Shown here: piece by piece, positions 26,906 through 35,217 of the stretch
Numbering within the stretch: the first letter of the stretch is position 1
Layout: every line of letters begins with the position of its first letter
NCBI RefSeq assembly: GCF_900103805.1
Contig: NZ_FNIB01000008.1
Location: 124,001-188,000 of the forward strand
Direction of reading: 5' to 3'
Length of the DNA stretch: 64,000 nt
Source: Cryobacterium flavum
Lineage (GTDB): Bacteria; Actinomycetota; Actinomycetes; Actinomycetales; Microbacteriaceae
Made by a program: the position numbers and the translations under genes
The notes under the pieces: generated by a model
Told to the model about the DNA's origin: nothing
The model's input: the letters and a program-made list of their open reading frames with translations, nothing else
The model's database searches: none

Positions 26906-29883
26906 TTACGGATTGATGCGGTGGTGAGTTTTCCGAATGTCCCGTCGCAGGATCAGCAGGAGAACACCGGCCAGCAGCAGCAGGAATGCCGCGCCGCCGA
27001 TCCCTGGCGCTTCAAATCCCGAGCGGGCGAGTTCGGTCATCTCCGGGGCGACCGCTGCAACGCTGGCATTCTTGGTGCCCGAGTTGATGACGGTAATGGT
27101 CTCCGACGCCAGCTGTGCGGTCGAAGAAGTCACGCCGATTATCACGATGTGGTGCAGGCCGGCCGCTGTCGCCTCGGGAACGATGACGCGGGTCACGATG
27201 CTGCCGTTGGCATCAGCTGTGACGGTTGACAGCAGCACGGGTGTGGAATGAATCCACACTTGAACGGACTCCCCCGGATCGAAATCGGCACCAGTGACAG
27301 CGAGTGACTGCAGTGCACCCTCCTCAACGGTTTGTTCGAGCGTTGTGTTCTGTGGTGGCGTCGTGGCCACCACGAAACTATGGCTAGCCGAGCGCGCATT
27401 TCCATACGTGTCCTCGGCTGTGACGACGACGTCTACGTTTCCGTCGGCGAGCACACCGGGCTCAACCGTCCAGACGCCACCGACCTGCACCGTAGCGCTC
27501 AACACCTGCCCGGCCACCGTGACCGACACGGTCGCGCCGACCGGGGCATCCGTTGTTCCCGACAGTGTCGGCGTGGTGTCGCGCGTTCGACCCGCCGGGG
27601 CCACGGTCACGGCCACCGCGGGTGCGGTCGTGTCGATCGTGAAGACCTGGGTCGACGTTGCCGGGAGGTTCGTTACGCGGTCCACCACGGTCACGTCGAC
27701 GGTGAAATTACCATCGGCAGAAATTTCGGCCGATTCGACCGACCAGGTTCCGGCAGCCGTCACGGTCGTTCTAAGAACCTGGCCATCGATCGTCACGGTC
27801 ACTGCCGATCCGGCCGCAGCCGTCGAGGTACCGACGAAGGTCGGTGCTGGATCGTTGGATGCTGCTGCCGCGCCCCCGATGACAGTCACGTCGGGTGCCG
27901 CGACCACCGTGTAGACCTGAAGAGCGACACCCGTGTTACCGGCGGCATCCGTGATCGAGGCCGTGATGGTGTGATCGCCCTCGACGAGCGCCCCGGCGGC
28001 CACTGACCACGTGCCCCCCGCGATGACCGTGGCGGCGAGCGTCTGGGTGCCCACTGAAACGGATACCGCGGTGCCGACGGGTGCATTGGACGTGCCCGAA
28101 ATGGTCGGTGTCGTATCGGCGTTGGTGAGTGCGGACCCTCCGGAAATGGACACGATCGGTGCGACGGTGTCGACGGAGTAGGCCTGCGTTGCCGTTTGGC
28201 TGTTACCCGCCGGGTCCGTGACCACAGCGGAAACCAGGTGATTGCCGTCACTGAGTGCGCCGGCCGTGACCGACCATGCGCCGTCGGAAACGGTCGCGAA
28301 CAGGGTCTGATCGGCCACGGTGACGGTGACGACGGTGCCGTTGGCGGCATCCGTTGTGCCCGAGATGGTCGGCGTGGAATCGTTGATCAGCGTGGAACCC
28401 GTGATGATGGCCAGCGAGGGTTTGGTGGTGTCGACCCTGATGGTCTGGATGGCCGTGCCGGTATTGCCTGCAAGATCCGTGACGGAGACAGTGATGGTGT
28501 GCCCGCCCTCGACGAGGGCCGCCGCCGTCACCGACCAAGTACCACCCGCAACAACGGTGGAGGTCAGCGTTTGACCCGCAACCACCACGGTGACCGCCGT
28601 ACCGACAGGGGCATCCGTCGTACCCGAAATCGTCGGCGTGCCATCCGCGGTCGTCAGCGACGAACCACCGGCGATGGCCACCGTCGGCGCTGTCGTGTCG
28701 AGAGTGATGGTCTGGCTCGCCGTTCCGGTCGCGCCGGTGACGGTGATGGTAACGACGGCCGCGTAGGAACCATCGGCACCGAGGTTGGTCACGGGCACCG
28801 AGAATGCACCCTCTGTAACGGTCGACGTGGCGGTAACGCCGTCGATCAGCACGGATACCGCGCTTCCGTCGGGGGCATCGGTTGTGCCGGAGATCGTCGG
28901 TGTCGAGTCGTTGGTGAGGAGAATGGCCCCGCCGGTGATCATCACGGTCGGGACGCTCACGTCCTCGGTGGAAAACGACTTTGTAATACGAATATTGCCA
29001 ACGATCGTGGCGGTGATCGACCAGGAGTAGCTGGCCGAGTCAGTTCGCGTTCCCGCCACCGTTCCGGTGACGGGATCCAGGGAGATCCCGGGTGGTAGTT
29101 GGCCCGCTGTCACTGCCCAGGCCACGTCCTCAGCGCCGACCGATCTATTGTCGGACGACACGACCGAGAGACGGTCGGAGTAGGAGACTCCGTCTGTCAT
29201 AGCTCCGAGGGTCTGATCGAGCCAATTCGTGGTGGCCGTGCCAGAGGGGGCATCGTTGATGATTCGTGCCGCCGCGCTGAGGGTGATCGCTGTTCCCGTC
29301 GTGAGCAGCTGACCGTGCAGCACGGAGCCCGCCGAGAGGGTACCGGCCGTGCCGCCGATGACCCGACCGCTGAATTGGGCGTTAGCCGCAATGGTGAAGG
29401 CCGCGCCGATGAACCAGTAGACGTTTCCGGCCTGCGCACCGTTGGCCAGAACCACTTCGGCATTCGCTGCGGTGTCGAATGCGCCGTGCGGCACCATGAT
29501 GAAGATGGCATCGGGGTCGCCGCCCGCGTCAAGAGTGACATTGCCGGTCAGCGTGACATTGCTGTCAGCGGTGTGAATCCCCGGCAGAAGGGTCTTTCCA
29601 GCCAACTCTCCCGAAAGAATGTAGTTCCCGATCAAGGCCAGTGCGGCGGTGTGCGCTGTGGTGAGATCAGACTGCGCGCGCTGCGCCGCTGCGTTCCGCA
29701 GGTTGATGGCACCCACGCCCGAGAGCGTTCCCGTATTGGTGTAGACCCGGTTGGACTGGACACACCCAGGTCGGAGCCGAAGGTGCCCTGGACGCTCCCC
29801 GCGTCGCTGATCGTGACGGCCGAGTTGCCCAGAACGACATACGAGTTCGTACGCCATCCCCGGTGGAGTTTCTCGGAGAGCAA
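26906..29883 (-). pseudogene. Degraded ice-binding (DUF3494) adhesin with six Ig-like repeats and a sortase-type tail
   Basis: The main frame (26906-29765) encodes, in order, most of a DUF3494 ice-binding domain (AAAQRAQSDLTTAHTAA through NVYWFIGAAFTI), a He_PIG-type Ig domain (LPPGISLDPVTGTVAGT), six tandem Ig-like repeats of about 88-90 residues (PTISGTTDAPVGTAV type) and a last beta-rich domain. It ends in LARSG, a hydrophobic helix and a basic tail, resembling a class E sortase signal (LAxTG). The first strand of the ice-binding domain (SYVVLGNSAVTISDAGSVQG) lies in another frame at 29770-29883, so one base is missing or extra between about 29731 and 29765. Upstream a TAG stops that frame at 29896-29898, and no signal peptide is found in any frame. 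It therefore looks 5'-truncated and frameshifted. Confidence 0.8.
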
Positions 29884-30058
29884 CGAGTCGTCGGACTACC
29901 GAAGTTCCAGCCTGACGTACGTGTGGGTATTACCCCGGCGATGGAGCCACCCACTACGAGGGGAGAATACCCGTCTACGCCCCAGCCGGGTGACTCACCA
30001 CGTATACAAGCCCTCAGAGTCAGGCCCTGGTGCGTCCCAGCCGGCGGTGACAACCCTC
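29884..30058. other. Gap between the broken adhesin and the methyltransferase promoter
   Basis: No gene, signal peptide or clear repeat is seen. On the leftward strand all three frames carry stops or unlikely Arg/Gly/Thr-rich sequence. This is where the adhesin's promoter and secretion signal should have been, which supports loss by deletion. Confidence 0.45.
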
Positions 30059-30087
30059 GCGACACCGCCGCGGCAGCGATCTATAAT
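30059..30087 (+). promoter_or_regulatory. Promoter of the methyltransferase gene
   Basis: A perfect TATAAT at 30082-30087 is 17 bases after GCGACA (30059-30064), which keeps the last four bases of the -35 consensus. Transcription should start near 30095, at an ATG (30096) opening the 7-codon frame MTMHRVR. The TGA of that frame overlaps the start of the methyltransferase gene. Confidence 0.6.
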
Positions 30088-30115
30088 TGAAGGTTATGAC
30101 TATGCACCGGGTTCG

Positions 30116-31249
30116 ATGACTACCTCAGCCGACGACCCCGCCCACGTTCACTGGGCTCAGGAAGACATTCCGGCCTCAGCACTCTGGCGTTCGGCCAATG
30201 GCGCACCAGCCCCCTCGAGCGTCGTGCCCGTTGACGACACCATCACAGCGGATGCCGCGTACCGGCTGGCTTCGCAGGGCGTTGCCATGCTCTGGAGCGG
30301 GGACTTTCAGAACGCCCGCCAGATTCTGACGGCGCTGGAGCACCGCACTCGGCCACGTCCCGACAAATCCCAGCGCACGACCGGCGAGTTGTTCTACCGG
30401 TATCGGCAGAATCGTTCGCATCGGGCCCGGATCCTCGGCCTGCTCCTCGTTCCGATGCAGGCCGGCAACATCATCGGGTTGCGGCGCGCTCCCGACGTGG
30501 TCGCGGCCACGGTCGACGCTTATGGGAGCATCTCGGAGGCATCCGTTGTGTCGCTGCACGAGGTGCTCGGCACAATCGGAGCGCACCAGTGGCGCACCAA
30601 GGGCATTCCGGTTGCCGCGCTGAACGCGTCGATCTATCCCCACTACGGCACGTTCTTTCCGGTGCGTAGTGAATACGTCGACCTCGTCGCGACGGCTCCG
30701 CTCGCCGCGCCGAACCTCGCCTTCGACATCGGCACCGGAACCGGGGTGCTCGCGGCTGTGCTGGCGACCCGGGGCGTGCCGCGGGTGATCGCGACGGATA
30801 TCGAGCCGCGAGCCGTCGCATCCGCTCGCGAAACGATGGCGCAACTCGGGCTCTCTAAACGTGTTGAGGTGCAGTTGGGCGATCTCTTTCCCGAGGGGCG
30901 TGCCGACCTCATCGTGTGCAACCCACCGTGGATTCCGGCGACCGCGCACTCACTGCTCGACGCGGCGGTCTACGACCCCGGTTCGCGCATGCTCAAGGGT
31001 TTTCTGGCCGGTGTGCGTGACCATTTGCAGCCCGGCGGCGAGGTGTGGCTCGTGCTCTCCGATTTTGCCGAACTGGTGGGGCTGCGCTCCCGCGACGATC
31101 TGCTCAAGGTCATCGATGCGGCCGGCCTGCGGGTGATCGGGGTACTCGACGCGCCCGCCGTGCACGCCCGCGCGACCGACGCGAGCGATTCGCTGCACGC
31201 GGTGCGTGCGAACGAGGTCACCTCGCTCTGGCGACTCTGCGCCAGCTAA
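30116..31249 (+). CDS. Class I SAM-dependent methyltransferase (HemK/PrmC-like NPPW type)
   Basis: A 377-residue protein with an N-terminal domain of about 180 residues of unknown fold and a C-terminal Rossmann methyltransferase. Motif I is FDIGTGTGVLAAVLA near residues 202-216, followed by VIATDIEPRAV; the NPPW motif (IVCNPPWIPA) resembles N5-glutamine or adenine methyltransferases. The ATG at 30116 is chosen because its ATGA overlaps the stop of a 7-codon upstream frame and the sequence is family-like from there. The frame is open far upstream (to 29099), but that part is antisense to the adhesin. The target is not known. Confidence 0.82.
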   Translation: MTTSADDPAHVHWAQEDIPASALWRSANGAPAPSSVVPVDDTITADAAYRLASQGVAMLWSGDFQNARQILTALEHRTRPRPDKSQRTTGELFYRYRQNRSHRARILGLLLVPMQAGNIIGLRRAPDVVAATVDAYGSISEASVVSLHEVLGTIGAHQWRTKGIPVAALNASIYPHYGTFFPVRSEYVDLVATAPLAAPNLAFDIGTGTGVLAAVLATRGVPRVIATDIEPRAVASARETMAQLGLSKRVEVQLGDLFPEGRADLIVCNPPWIPATAHSLLDAAVYDPGSRMLKGFLAGVRDHLQPGGEVWLVLSDFAELVGLRSRDDLLKVIDAAGLRVIGVLDAPAVHARATDASDSLHAVRANEVTSLWRLCAS

Positions 31250-31341
31250 CCCAGCGCTAGTGTCCTGCGTCGGAAGTGCGTGCGAACCTGAATTCGCACT
31301 GACAGCCGCGTTTTACGATTCGCGAGCGGACGCTCGGCCCC

Positions 31342-32106
31342 CTAGAACAGTGGCCAGGGCACGGCGGTCTGGCCACCGCGCGGGGCGGGAAACCGGGGCT
31401 CGGCGATCAAGAGATCGCAGCGTGCGGCGAGCTGCGCGACCTCGGGCCCGGTAATCAACCCGGCGAGCTTCTCGCCGAGCTGGCCCAACAGTTGCGAACG
31501 CACCCGTTCAACGCCGGCCAACTCGTCAAGTGTGAGAGCCTCACCCAGCCATCCCCACAAGACCGTCCGCAGTTTGTCGTCGACGTGAAAGGTGAGGCCG
31601 TGATCGACGCCGAAGCGATGGCCGTCTGGCATGGCCAAAATGTGGTCGCCCTTGCGATCGGCGTTGTTCACGACGATGTCGAAGACCGCCATGCGGCGCA
31701 GGGCCGCCGAATCTTCGTGGATGAGGGTGACCGCGCGGTCCTCCTCGTCCCGTCCGTCGAAAACCCGGCGCCAGCCGGCATCCGGTACAGCGTCGGTCAA
31801 GACAAGGTCGACCGCTGCCTGGTCCGGGTCGGAGTCCTGCCAGAGCTGCACCATGCCAACACCGCCGGGGCCGTCGCGCAACCAGGTACGCGGCACCACA
31901 TTCCAGCCGAGCGCCTCCGAGACCAGGTACGCCGCAGCCTCACGGTGGGCAAGGATTGCGCCCGGAAAGTCCCAGAGCGGCCGTTCACCGGCCATCGGCT
32001 TGTAAACAACCACGACATCGTCGATGCGCCCGAGGAAGGTCGCATTGGACGCTGTGCGGATGCGGCCCGTGAGCCCGAGCTCCGCGTTCTTGAGGTCGGG
32101 CTGCAT
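31342..32106 (-). CDS. SCO1664-family protein (kinase-like)
   Basis: A 254-residue protein with VVVYKPMAGERPLWDFPGAILAHREAAAYLVSEALGW at residues 24-60 and the later VFDIVVNNADRKGDHIL and HRFGVDHGLTFH. These match the actinobacterial SCO1664 family, distantly related to phosphatidylinositol kinase/HipA-like folds (Lys in VYKP, Asp in NNADRKGDH). The ATG at 32106 is 6 bases after the DUF3090 stop. It is third in the conserved operon MSMEG_4193-DUF3090-SCO1664. Function is not established. Confidence 0.87.
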   Translation of the reverse strand: MQPDLKNAELGLTGRIRTASNATFLGRIDDVVVVYKPMAGERPLWDFPGAILAHREAAAYLVSEALGWNVVPRTWLRDGPGGVGMVQLWQDSDPDQAAVDLVLTDAVPDAGWRRVFDGRDEEDRAVTLIHEDSAALRRMAVFDIVVNNADRKGDHILAMPDGHRFGVDHGLTFHVDDKLRTVLWGWLGEALTLDELAGVERVRSQLLGQLGEKLAGLITGPEVAQLAARCDLLIAEPRFPAPRGGQTAVPWPLF

Positions 32107-32111
32107 GGCTG

Positions 32112-32657
32112 TCAGCGTTCGCCGGGCAGGGCGCAGACGTGCCCGGCGGCATCGATGGGAGTGCCGCAGAGCGCACAAATGGGGCGACCGGCCCCGACGA
32201 CCTCGCGGGTACGCATGGCGAAGGCCTGCGCGGAACCCACCGGAATGCGCACGACCAGCATTTCCGCCGCCTCTCGGCTAGCCGCGTCGGGGTCGTCCTC
32301 GTCGTCCACGAGCGGAAACGCCTCGATCACCACCTGCGCGGTACTCGGGTCCCAGCCCAGGGTCATGGTGCCGGTGCGAAACTGCTCATCGACCGGTTGC
32401 TCGAGCGGGTCGTTGTCGACCAGTTCGATCGGCGTGCTGGCTGGCACGCTGAACGAGTTGCCCTCGTGCGTCGTCAGCTGCTCGAGCAGCTCGTCGATCT
32501 TCTCGGCGAGCAGCTCGGATTGCTGTTTCTCGAGGGCGATGCTGACGATTTGGGCTCCCGTGCGCACCTGCAGGTAGAACGTGCGAGATCCGGGCACGCC
32601 GACGGTGCCGACGACGACTCGATCGGGCCAGTCAAATTCGTGAACAATTGTGGGCAT
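32112..32657 (-). CDS. DUF3090 family protein
   Basis: A 181-residue protein starting MPTIVHEFDWPDRVVVGTVG, the typical DUF3090 opening (VGTVGxPGxRTFYLQ). It ends with a short cysteine motif CALCGTPIDAAGHVCALPGER that resembles a zinc knuckle (C-x2-C ... H-x-C). It is encoded 9 bases after the phosphoglycerate mutase-like gene and just before the SCO1664 homologue. Function unknown. Confidence 0.9.
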   Translation of the reverse strand: MPTIVHEFDWPDRVVVGTVGVPGSRTFYLQVRTGAQIVSIALEKQQSELLAEKIDELLEQLTTHEGNSFSVPASTPIELVDNDPLEQPVDEQFRTGTMTLGWDPSTAQVVIEAFPLVDDEDDPDAASREAAEMLVVRIPVGSAQAFAMRTREVVGAGRPICALCGTPIDAAGHVCALPGER

Positions 32658-32666
32658 ACGACTATT

Positions 32667-33374
32667 TTACGAGCGCAATGTCTGTGGCGCATCAGGACCG
32701 GCCCCGCCGCCAACCGGCGCGTCGTCCCCGCCTGCAGTCGTACGCAGCCAGGACAGGTCACCGGCGTCGGTATTGGTGGCAATGACATTGGGTCGGCTCA
32801 GCCCGTAGCGCACGATCGACACCGAGGCCGGACCGACCGAGATGCGCTGGAACAGGTCCAGGTGCATGCCGAGCGCGTCGGCCAGGATCGACTTGATGAT
32901 GTCACCGTGGCTGACCGCGACCCACACGGCGTCCGGCCCATGCTGCGTCTCAAAGAACGCGTCCTGGCGTCGGATGGCGGCAACCGACCGGGCCTGCATA
33001 GTCGCCATCGACTCGCCCCCGGGAAAAACGGCAGCCGACGGCTGCGTCTGCACAACCGCCCACAGCTTTTCCAGCGCAAGCTCGCTGAGCGAGCGACCCT
33101 GCCAGTTTCCGTAGTCGCATTCGGTGATGTCCGCGTCAATCGAGCTGACCGGTGAACCGGCCTGGTGCAGAAGGATCAGGCTCGAGGTCTCCTGGCACCG
33201 TTCCAGCGGGCTGGAGACCACGCCGACCAGCGGCACCGCGGCGAGCCGCTCCCCCGCGCGGGCCGCCTGCTCGCGCCCGACCTCGTCGAGGCTAACTCCG
33301 AGGGTGCGCCCGGCCAGCATTCCGGTGGCATTGGCGGTGGTGCGGCCGTGCCGCACGAGAATGACTGTGGCCAT
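32667..33374 (-). CDS. MSMEG_4193-family histidine phosphatase
   Basis: A histidine phosphatase (phosphoglycerate mutase superfamily) of 235 residues. The catalytic RHG motif is LVRHGRTTANATG near residues 6-18, the second catalytic His is in VAVSHGDIIKS, and E-C-D-Y-G-N-W-QGRSLSEL carries the usual acidic residue. The ATG at 33374 follows a TAGGCT -10-like box by 7 bases, suggesting a leaderless transcript. It heads the three-gene operon with DUF3090 and SCO1664. The substrate is unknown. Confidence 0.9.
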   Translation of the reverse strand: MATVILVRHGRTTANATGMLAGRTLGVSLDEVGREQAARAGERLAAVPLVGVVSSPLERCQETSSLILLHQAGSPVSSIDADITECDYGNWQGRSLSELALEKLWAVVQTQPSAAVFPGGESMATMQARSVAAIRRQDAFFETQHGPDAVWVAVSHGDIIKSILADALGMHLDLFQRISVGPASVSIVRYGLSRPNVIATNTDAGDLSWLRTTAGGDDAPVGGGAGPDAPQTLRS

Positions 33375-33419
33375 GACTATGAGCCTATACAGGCTGAAGC
33401 ACTCCCTTAACCAACGAGC

Positions 33420-33450
33420 GCCCGGCACCTACACGAGAAGGCAACCGGGC
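33420..33450 (-). terminator. Possible weak terminator after tRNA-Glu
   Basis: GCCCGG (read from 33450) and CCGGGC (ending at 33420) form a 6-bp stem with a 19-base loop, starting 5 bases after the tRNA end. There is no T-run, so termination is doubtful. Confidence 0.25.
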
Positions 33451-33455
33451 AATTG

Positions 33456-33528
33456 TGACCCCAGCGGGATTCGAACCCGCGTTACCGCCGTGAGAGGGCG
33501 ATGTCCTAGGCCGCTAAACGATGGGGCC
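33456..33528 (-). tRNA. tRNA-Glu (anticodon CTC)
   Basis: A 73-base tRNA. The acceptor stem GGCCCCA pairs with TGGGGTC (one G-T pair), the T arm contains GGGTTCGAATCCC, and the anticodon loop CTCTCAC gives CTC, which reads GAG (Glu). The discriminator base is A and CCA is not encoded. D-loop GTTTAGCGGCCTAGGAC is normal. Confidence 0.95.
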
Positions 33529-33545
33529 GTTTTTGCAACTTACCG

Positions 33546-33575
33546 AGTATGCCACACAGTTGAGCGCACTTCCAA
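33546..33575 (-). promoter_or_regulatory. Promoter of tRNA-Glu
   Basis: TTGGAA (33570-33575), an 18-base spacer and CATACT (33546-33551) precede the tRNA 5' end by 17 bases. Confidence 0.6.
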
Positions 33576-33669
33576 ACTGAGTGCGCGCGGCGCGTCGCGA
33601 CTGCTGCCAGCACCCTTCAGGAAAGCGGATGCTGTTGCGCCACGACTCGAATCGGGGTTAGCTCGGAGC

Positions 33670-34323
33670 ATGAAACTGACCAAGCTGGAGCATGCCGCGC
33701 TCATCGTCGAACTCTCGGGCAAAAAGCTCTACATCGACCCCGGTTCGTTCACCACGGCGCTCACCGGCACGGCCGGTGCGGTCGCCGTGGTGATCACCCA
33801 CGAGCACGCTGACCACTGGACTCCCGAGCAGCTCACCCGCATCATCGAAATGAATCCTGACCTCAGCATTTTCGCTCCGGCCGGTGTCGCTCGGGCCATC
33901 GCGGCCTCCAATCTCAGCGACACCCCGGTCACCATCGTCAAGGCCGGCGACGTCATCGAGGTCGAGCCGTTCACCCTGCGCTTCTTCGGCGCCACCCACG
34001 CGGTCATCCACGAATCGATCCCGGTCATCGACAACGTCGGGGTACTCGTCAACGAGGAGCTGTATTACGCCGGCGACGCCTTCACAATTCCAGAGGGAGT
34101 GGAGATCGGCACGCTCGCCGTGCCGGCCGCGGCCCCCTGGATGAAAATGAGCGAGGCGATGGACTTCATTTTCGCCATCAAGCCCAAGCGCAGCTTCCCC
34201 ACCCACGAAATGTTGCTGTCCCGAGCCGGAAAAGACCTGTCCAATTCCCGATACGAGAACGTGACGAAACTCGGCGGGGGCGAGTTCTTCCCACTGGAAC
34301 CGGGCGACAGCCTCGATCTGTAG
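33670..34323 (+). CDS. Metallo-beta-lactamase-fold hydrolase (UlaG-like)
   Basis: A 217-residue MBL-fold protein. The metal motif THEHADHW is near residues 42-49, with further ligands in ATHAVIHE, YYAGDAFT and the C-terminal FPTHEMLL. The fold resembles UlaG-type lactonases and related phosphodiesterases, and no signal peptide is present, so it should be cytoplasmic. The ATG at 33670 starts MKLTKLEHAALIVEL; upstream codons in the same frame cross the tRNA and are not coding. It appears to be monocistronic. The substrate is unknown. Confidence 0.85.
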   Translation: MKLTKLEHAALIVELSGKKLYIDPGSFTTALTGTAGAVAVVITHEHADHWTPEQLTRIIEMNPDLSIFAPAGVARAIAASNLSDTPVTIVKAGDVIEVEPFTLRFFGATHAVIHESIPVIDNVGVLVNEELYYAGDAFTIPEGVEIGTLAVPAAAPWMKMSEAMDFIFAIKPKRSFPTHEMLLSRAGKDLSNSRYENVTKLGGGEFFPLEPGDSLDL

Positions 34324-34373
34324 GCCGAGCCGCACCGAGCATCCGCTCGGAATCGGCCTCCCCTCAGCCAACT

Positions 34374-34408
34374 TGCAGCAACTGCAAATTATAGTGCAGT
34401 TACTGTAA
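34374..34408 (+). promoter_or_regulatory. Tandem TetR-type operators upstream of the ABC exporter
   Basis: Two copies of TGCAG-N3-CTGYAA lie 21 bases apart, about two helical turns: TGCAGCAACTGCAA at 34374-34387 and TGCAGTTACTGTAA at 34395-34408. Together they also create a perfect inverted repeat AACTGCA-N8-TGCAGTT (34380-34401). A TATAGT -10-like box at 34390-34395 lies between the copies. The TetR gene two places downstream is the likely regulator. Confidence 0.65.
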
Positions 34409-34446
34409 TTGTGGCCCGCGTGGGCCACCAGAACCGAGGGAAACCG

Positions 34447-35217
34447 ATGGACAGCCAGTGGGTAATTGATGCGCAAGGCCTGGAGAAATCCTACGGGTCG
34501 GGTGCGAGCCGTTTCGACGCTCTGAAAGGGGTGTCCGTTCAGATCGCACCCGGCGAGACCTTGGCGATCGTCGGAAAGAGCGGGTCGGGCAAGTCCACCC
34601 TCATGCACCTACTCGCCCTGCTCGACGAACCCGATGAGGGAACACTGCAGGTCGCCGGTCGAGACGCCAAGTCGCTGTCCAAGTGCGCGGTCAACGGGCT
34701 GCGCAACAAGGAGTTCGGCTTCGTCTTTCAGCAGTTCTTTCTCACGCCCAACGTGAGTGTGCTCGACAACGTCATCCTGCCGCTGAAGATTGCCGGCATG
34801 GGCGGCAAGGAGCGCCGCAAGCGCGGCATGGAAGTGCTCGAACAGCTCGAACTGGCCGACAAGGCCGGCAACAAGGCCACGACCCTCTCGGGTGGTCAGA
34901 AGCAGCGCGTCGTGATCGGTCGCGCCCTGGTCAATGCGCCGCGCGTGATCTTCGCCGACGAACCCACCGGAAACCTCGACACCGCCACGGGAGCCGTGGT
35001 CGAAGACATTCTGTTCGAACTCAATCGCAGCCAGGGCATCACCCTGGTCATCGTCACTCACGACGAGGACCTCGCCGCCCGTTGTGACCGTCAAATTTAC
35101 ATTCGCGACGGACTCGTCGTGTCGCAGACCACATCGACCCACACCGGTTTGACCCACACCGGGGCCCACGCGCTCGTCACCCCGGAAGCACTCAGCACCG
35201 CCGGAGGCGCAGAATGA
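34447..35217 (+). CDS. ABC transporter ATP-binding protein (LolD/MacB-like)
   Basis: A 256-residue ATPase with Walker A GKSGSGKST at residues 43-51, Q-loop FVFQQFFL, signature LSGGQKQRV, Walker B VIFADEPTGNLD and H-loop VTHDED. The length and the GNLD ending of Walker B are typical of the LolD/FtsE/MacB exporter group. GAGGGAAA lies 4 bases before the ATG. Its stop overlaps the permease start (ATGA). Transported substrate unknown; such systems often export lipids, peptides or antibiotics. Confidence 0.93.
   Translation: MDSQWVIDAQGLEKSYGSGASRFDALKGVSVQIAPGETLAIVGKSGSGKSTLMHLLALLDEPDEGTLQVAGRDAKSLSKCAVNGLRNKEFGFVFQQFFLTPNVSVLDNVILPLKIAGMGGKERRKRGMEVLEQLELADKAGNKATTLSGGQKQRVVIGRALVNAPRVIFADEPTGNLDTATGAVVEDILFELNRSQGITLVIVTHDEDLAARCDRQIYIRDGLVVSQTTSTHTGLTHTGAHALVTPEALSTAGGAE

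Noticed and set aside
27294-29098. Several rightward and leftward frames within the Ig-repeat gene
   Set aside because: They are out-of-frame readings of the repeated Ig DNA; repetition of the nucleotide sequence explains why they recur.
29099-30115. Upstream extension of the methyltransferase frame
   Set aside because: The open stretch is antisense to the adhesin repeats and crosses the TATAAT promoter; family-like sequence begins only at about 30116.
31281-31298. TGCGAA-cctgaa-TTCGCA inverted repeat between convergent genes
   Set aside because: A 6-bp stem without a T-run is likely at this GC content, too weak to call a terminator.
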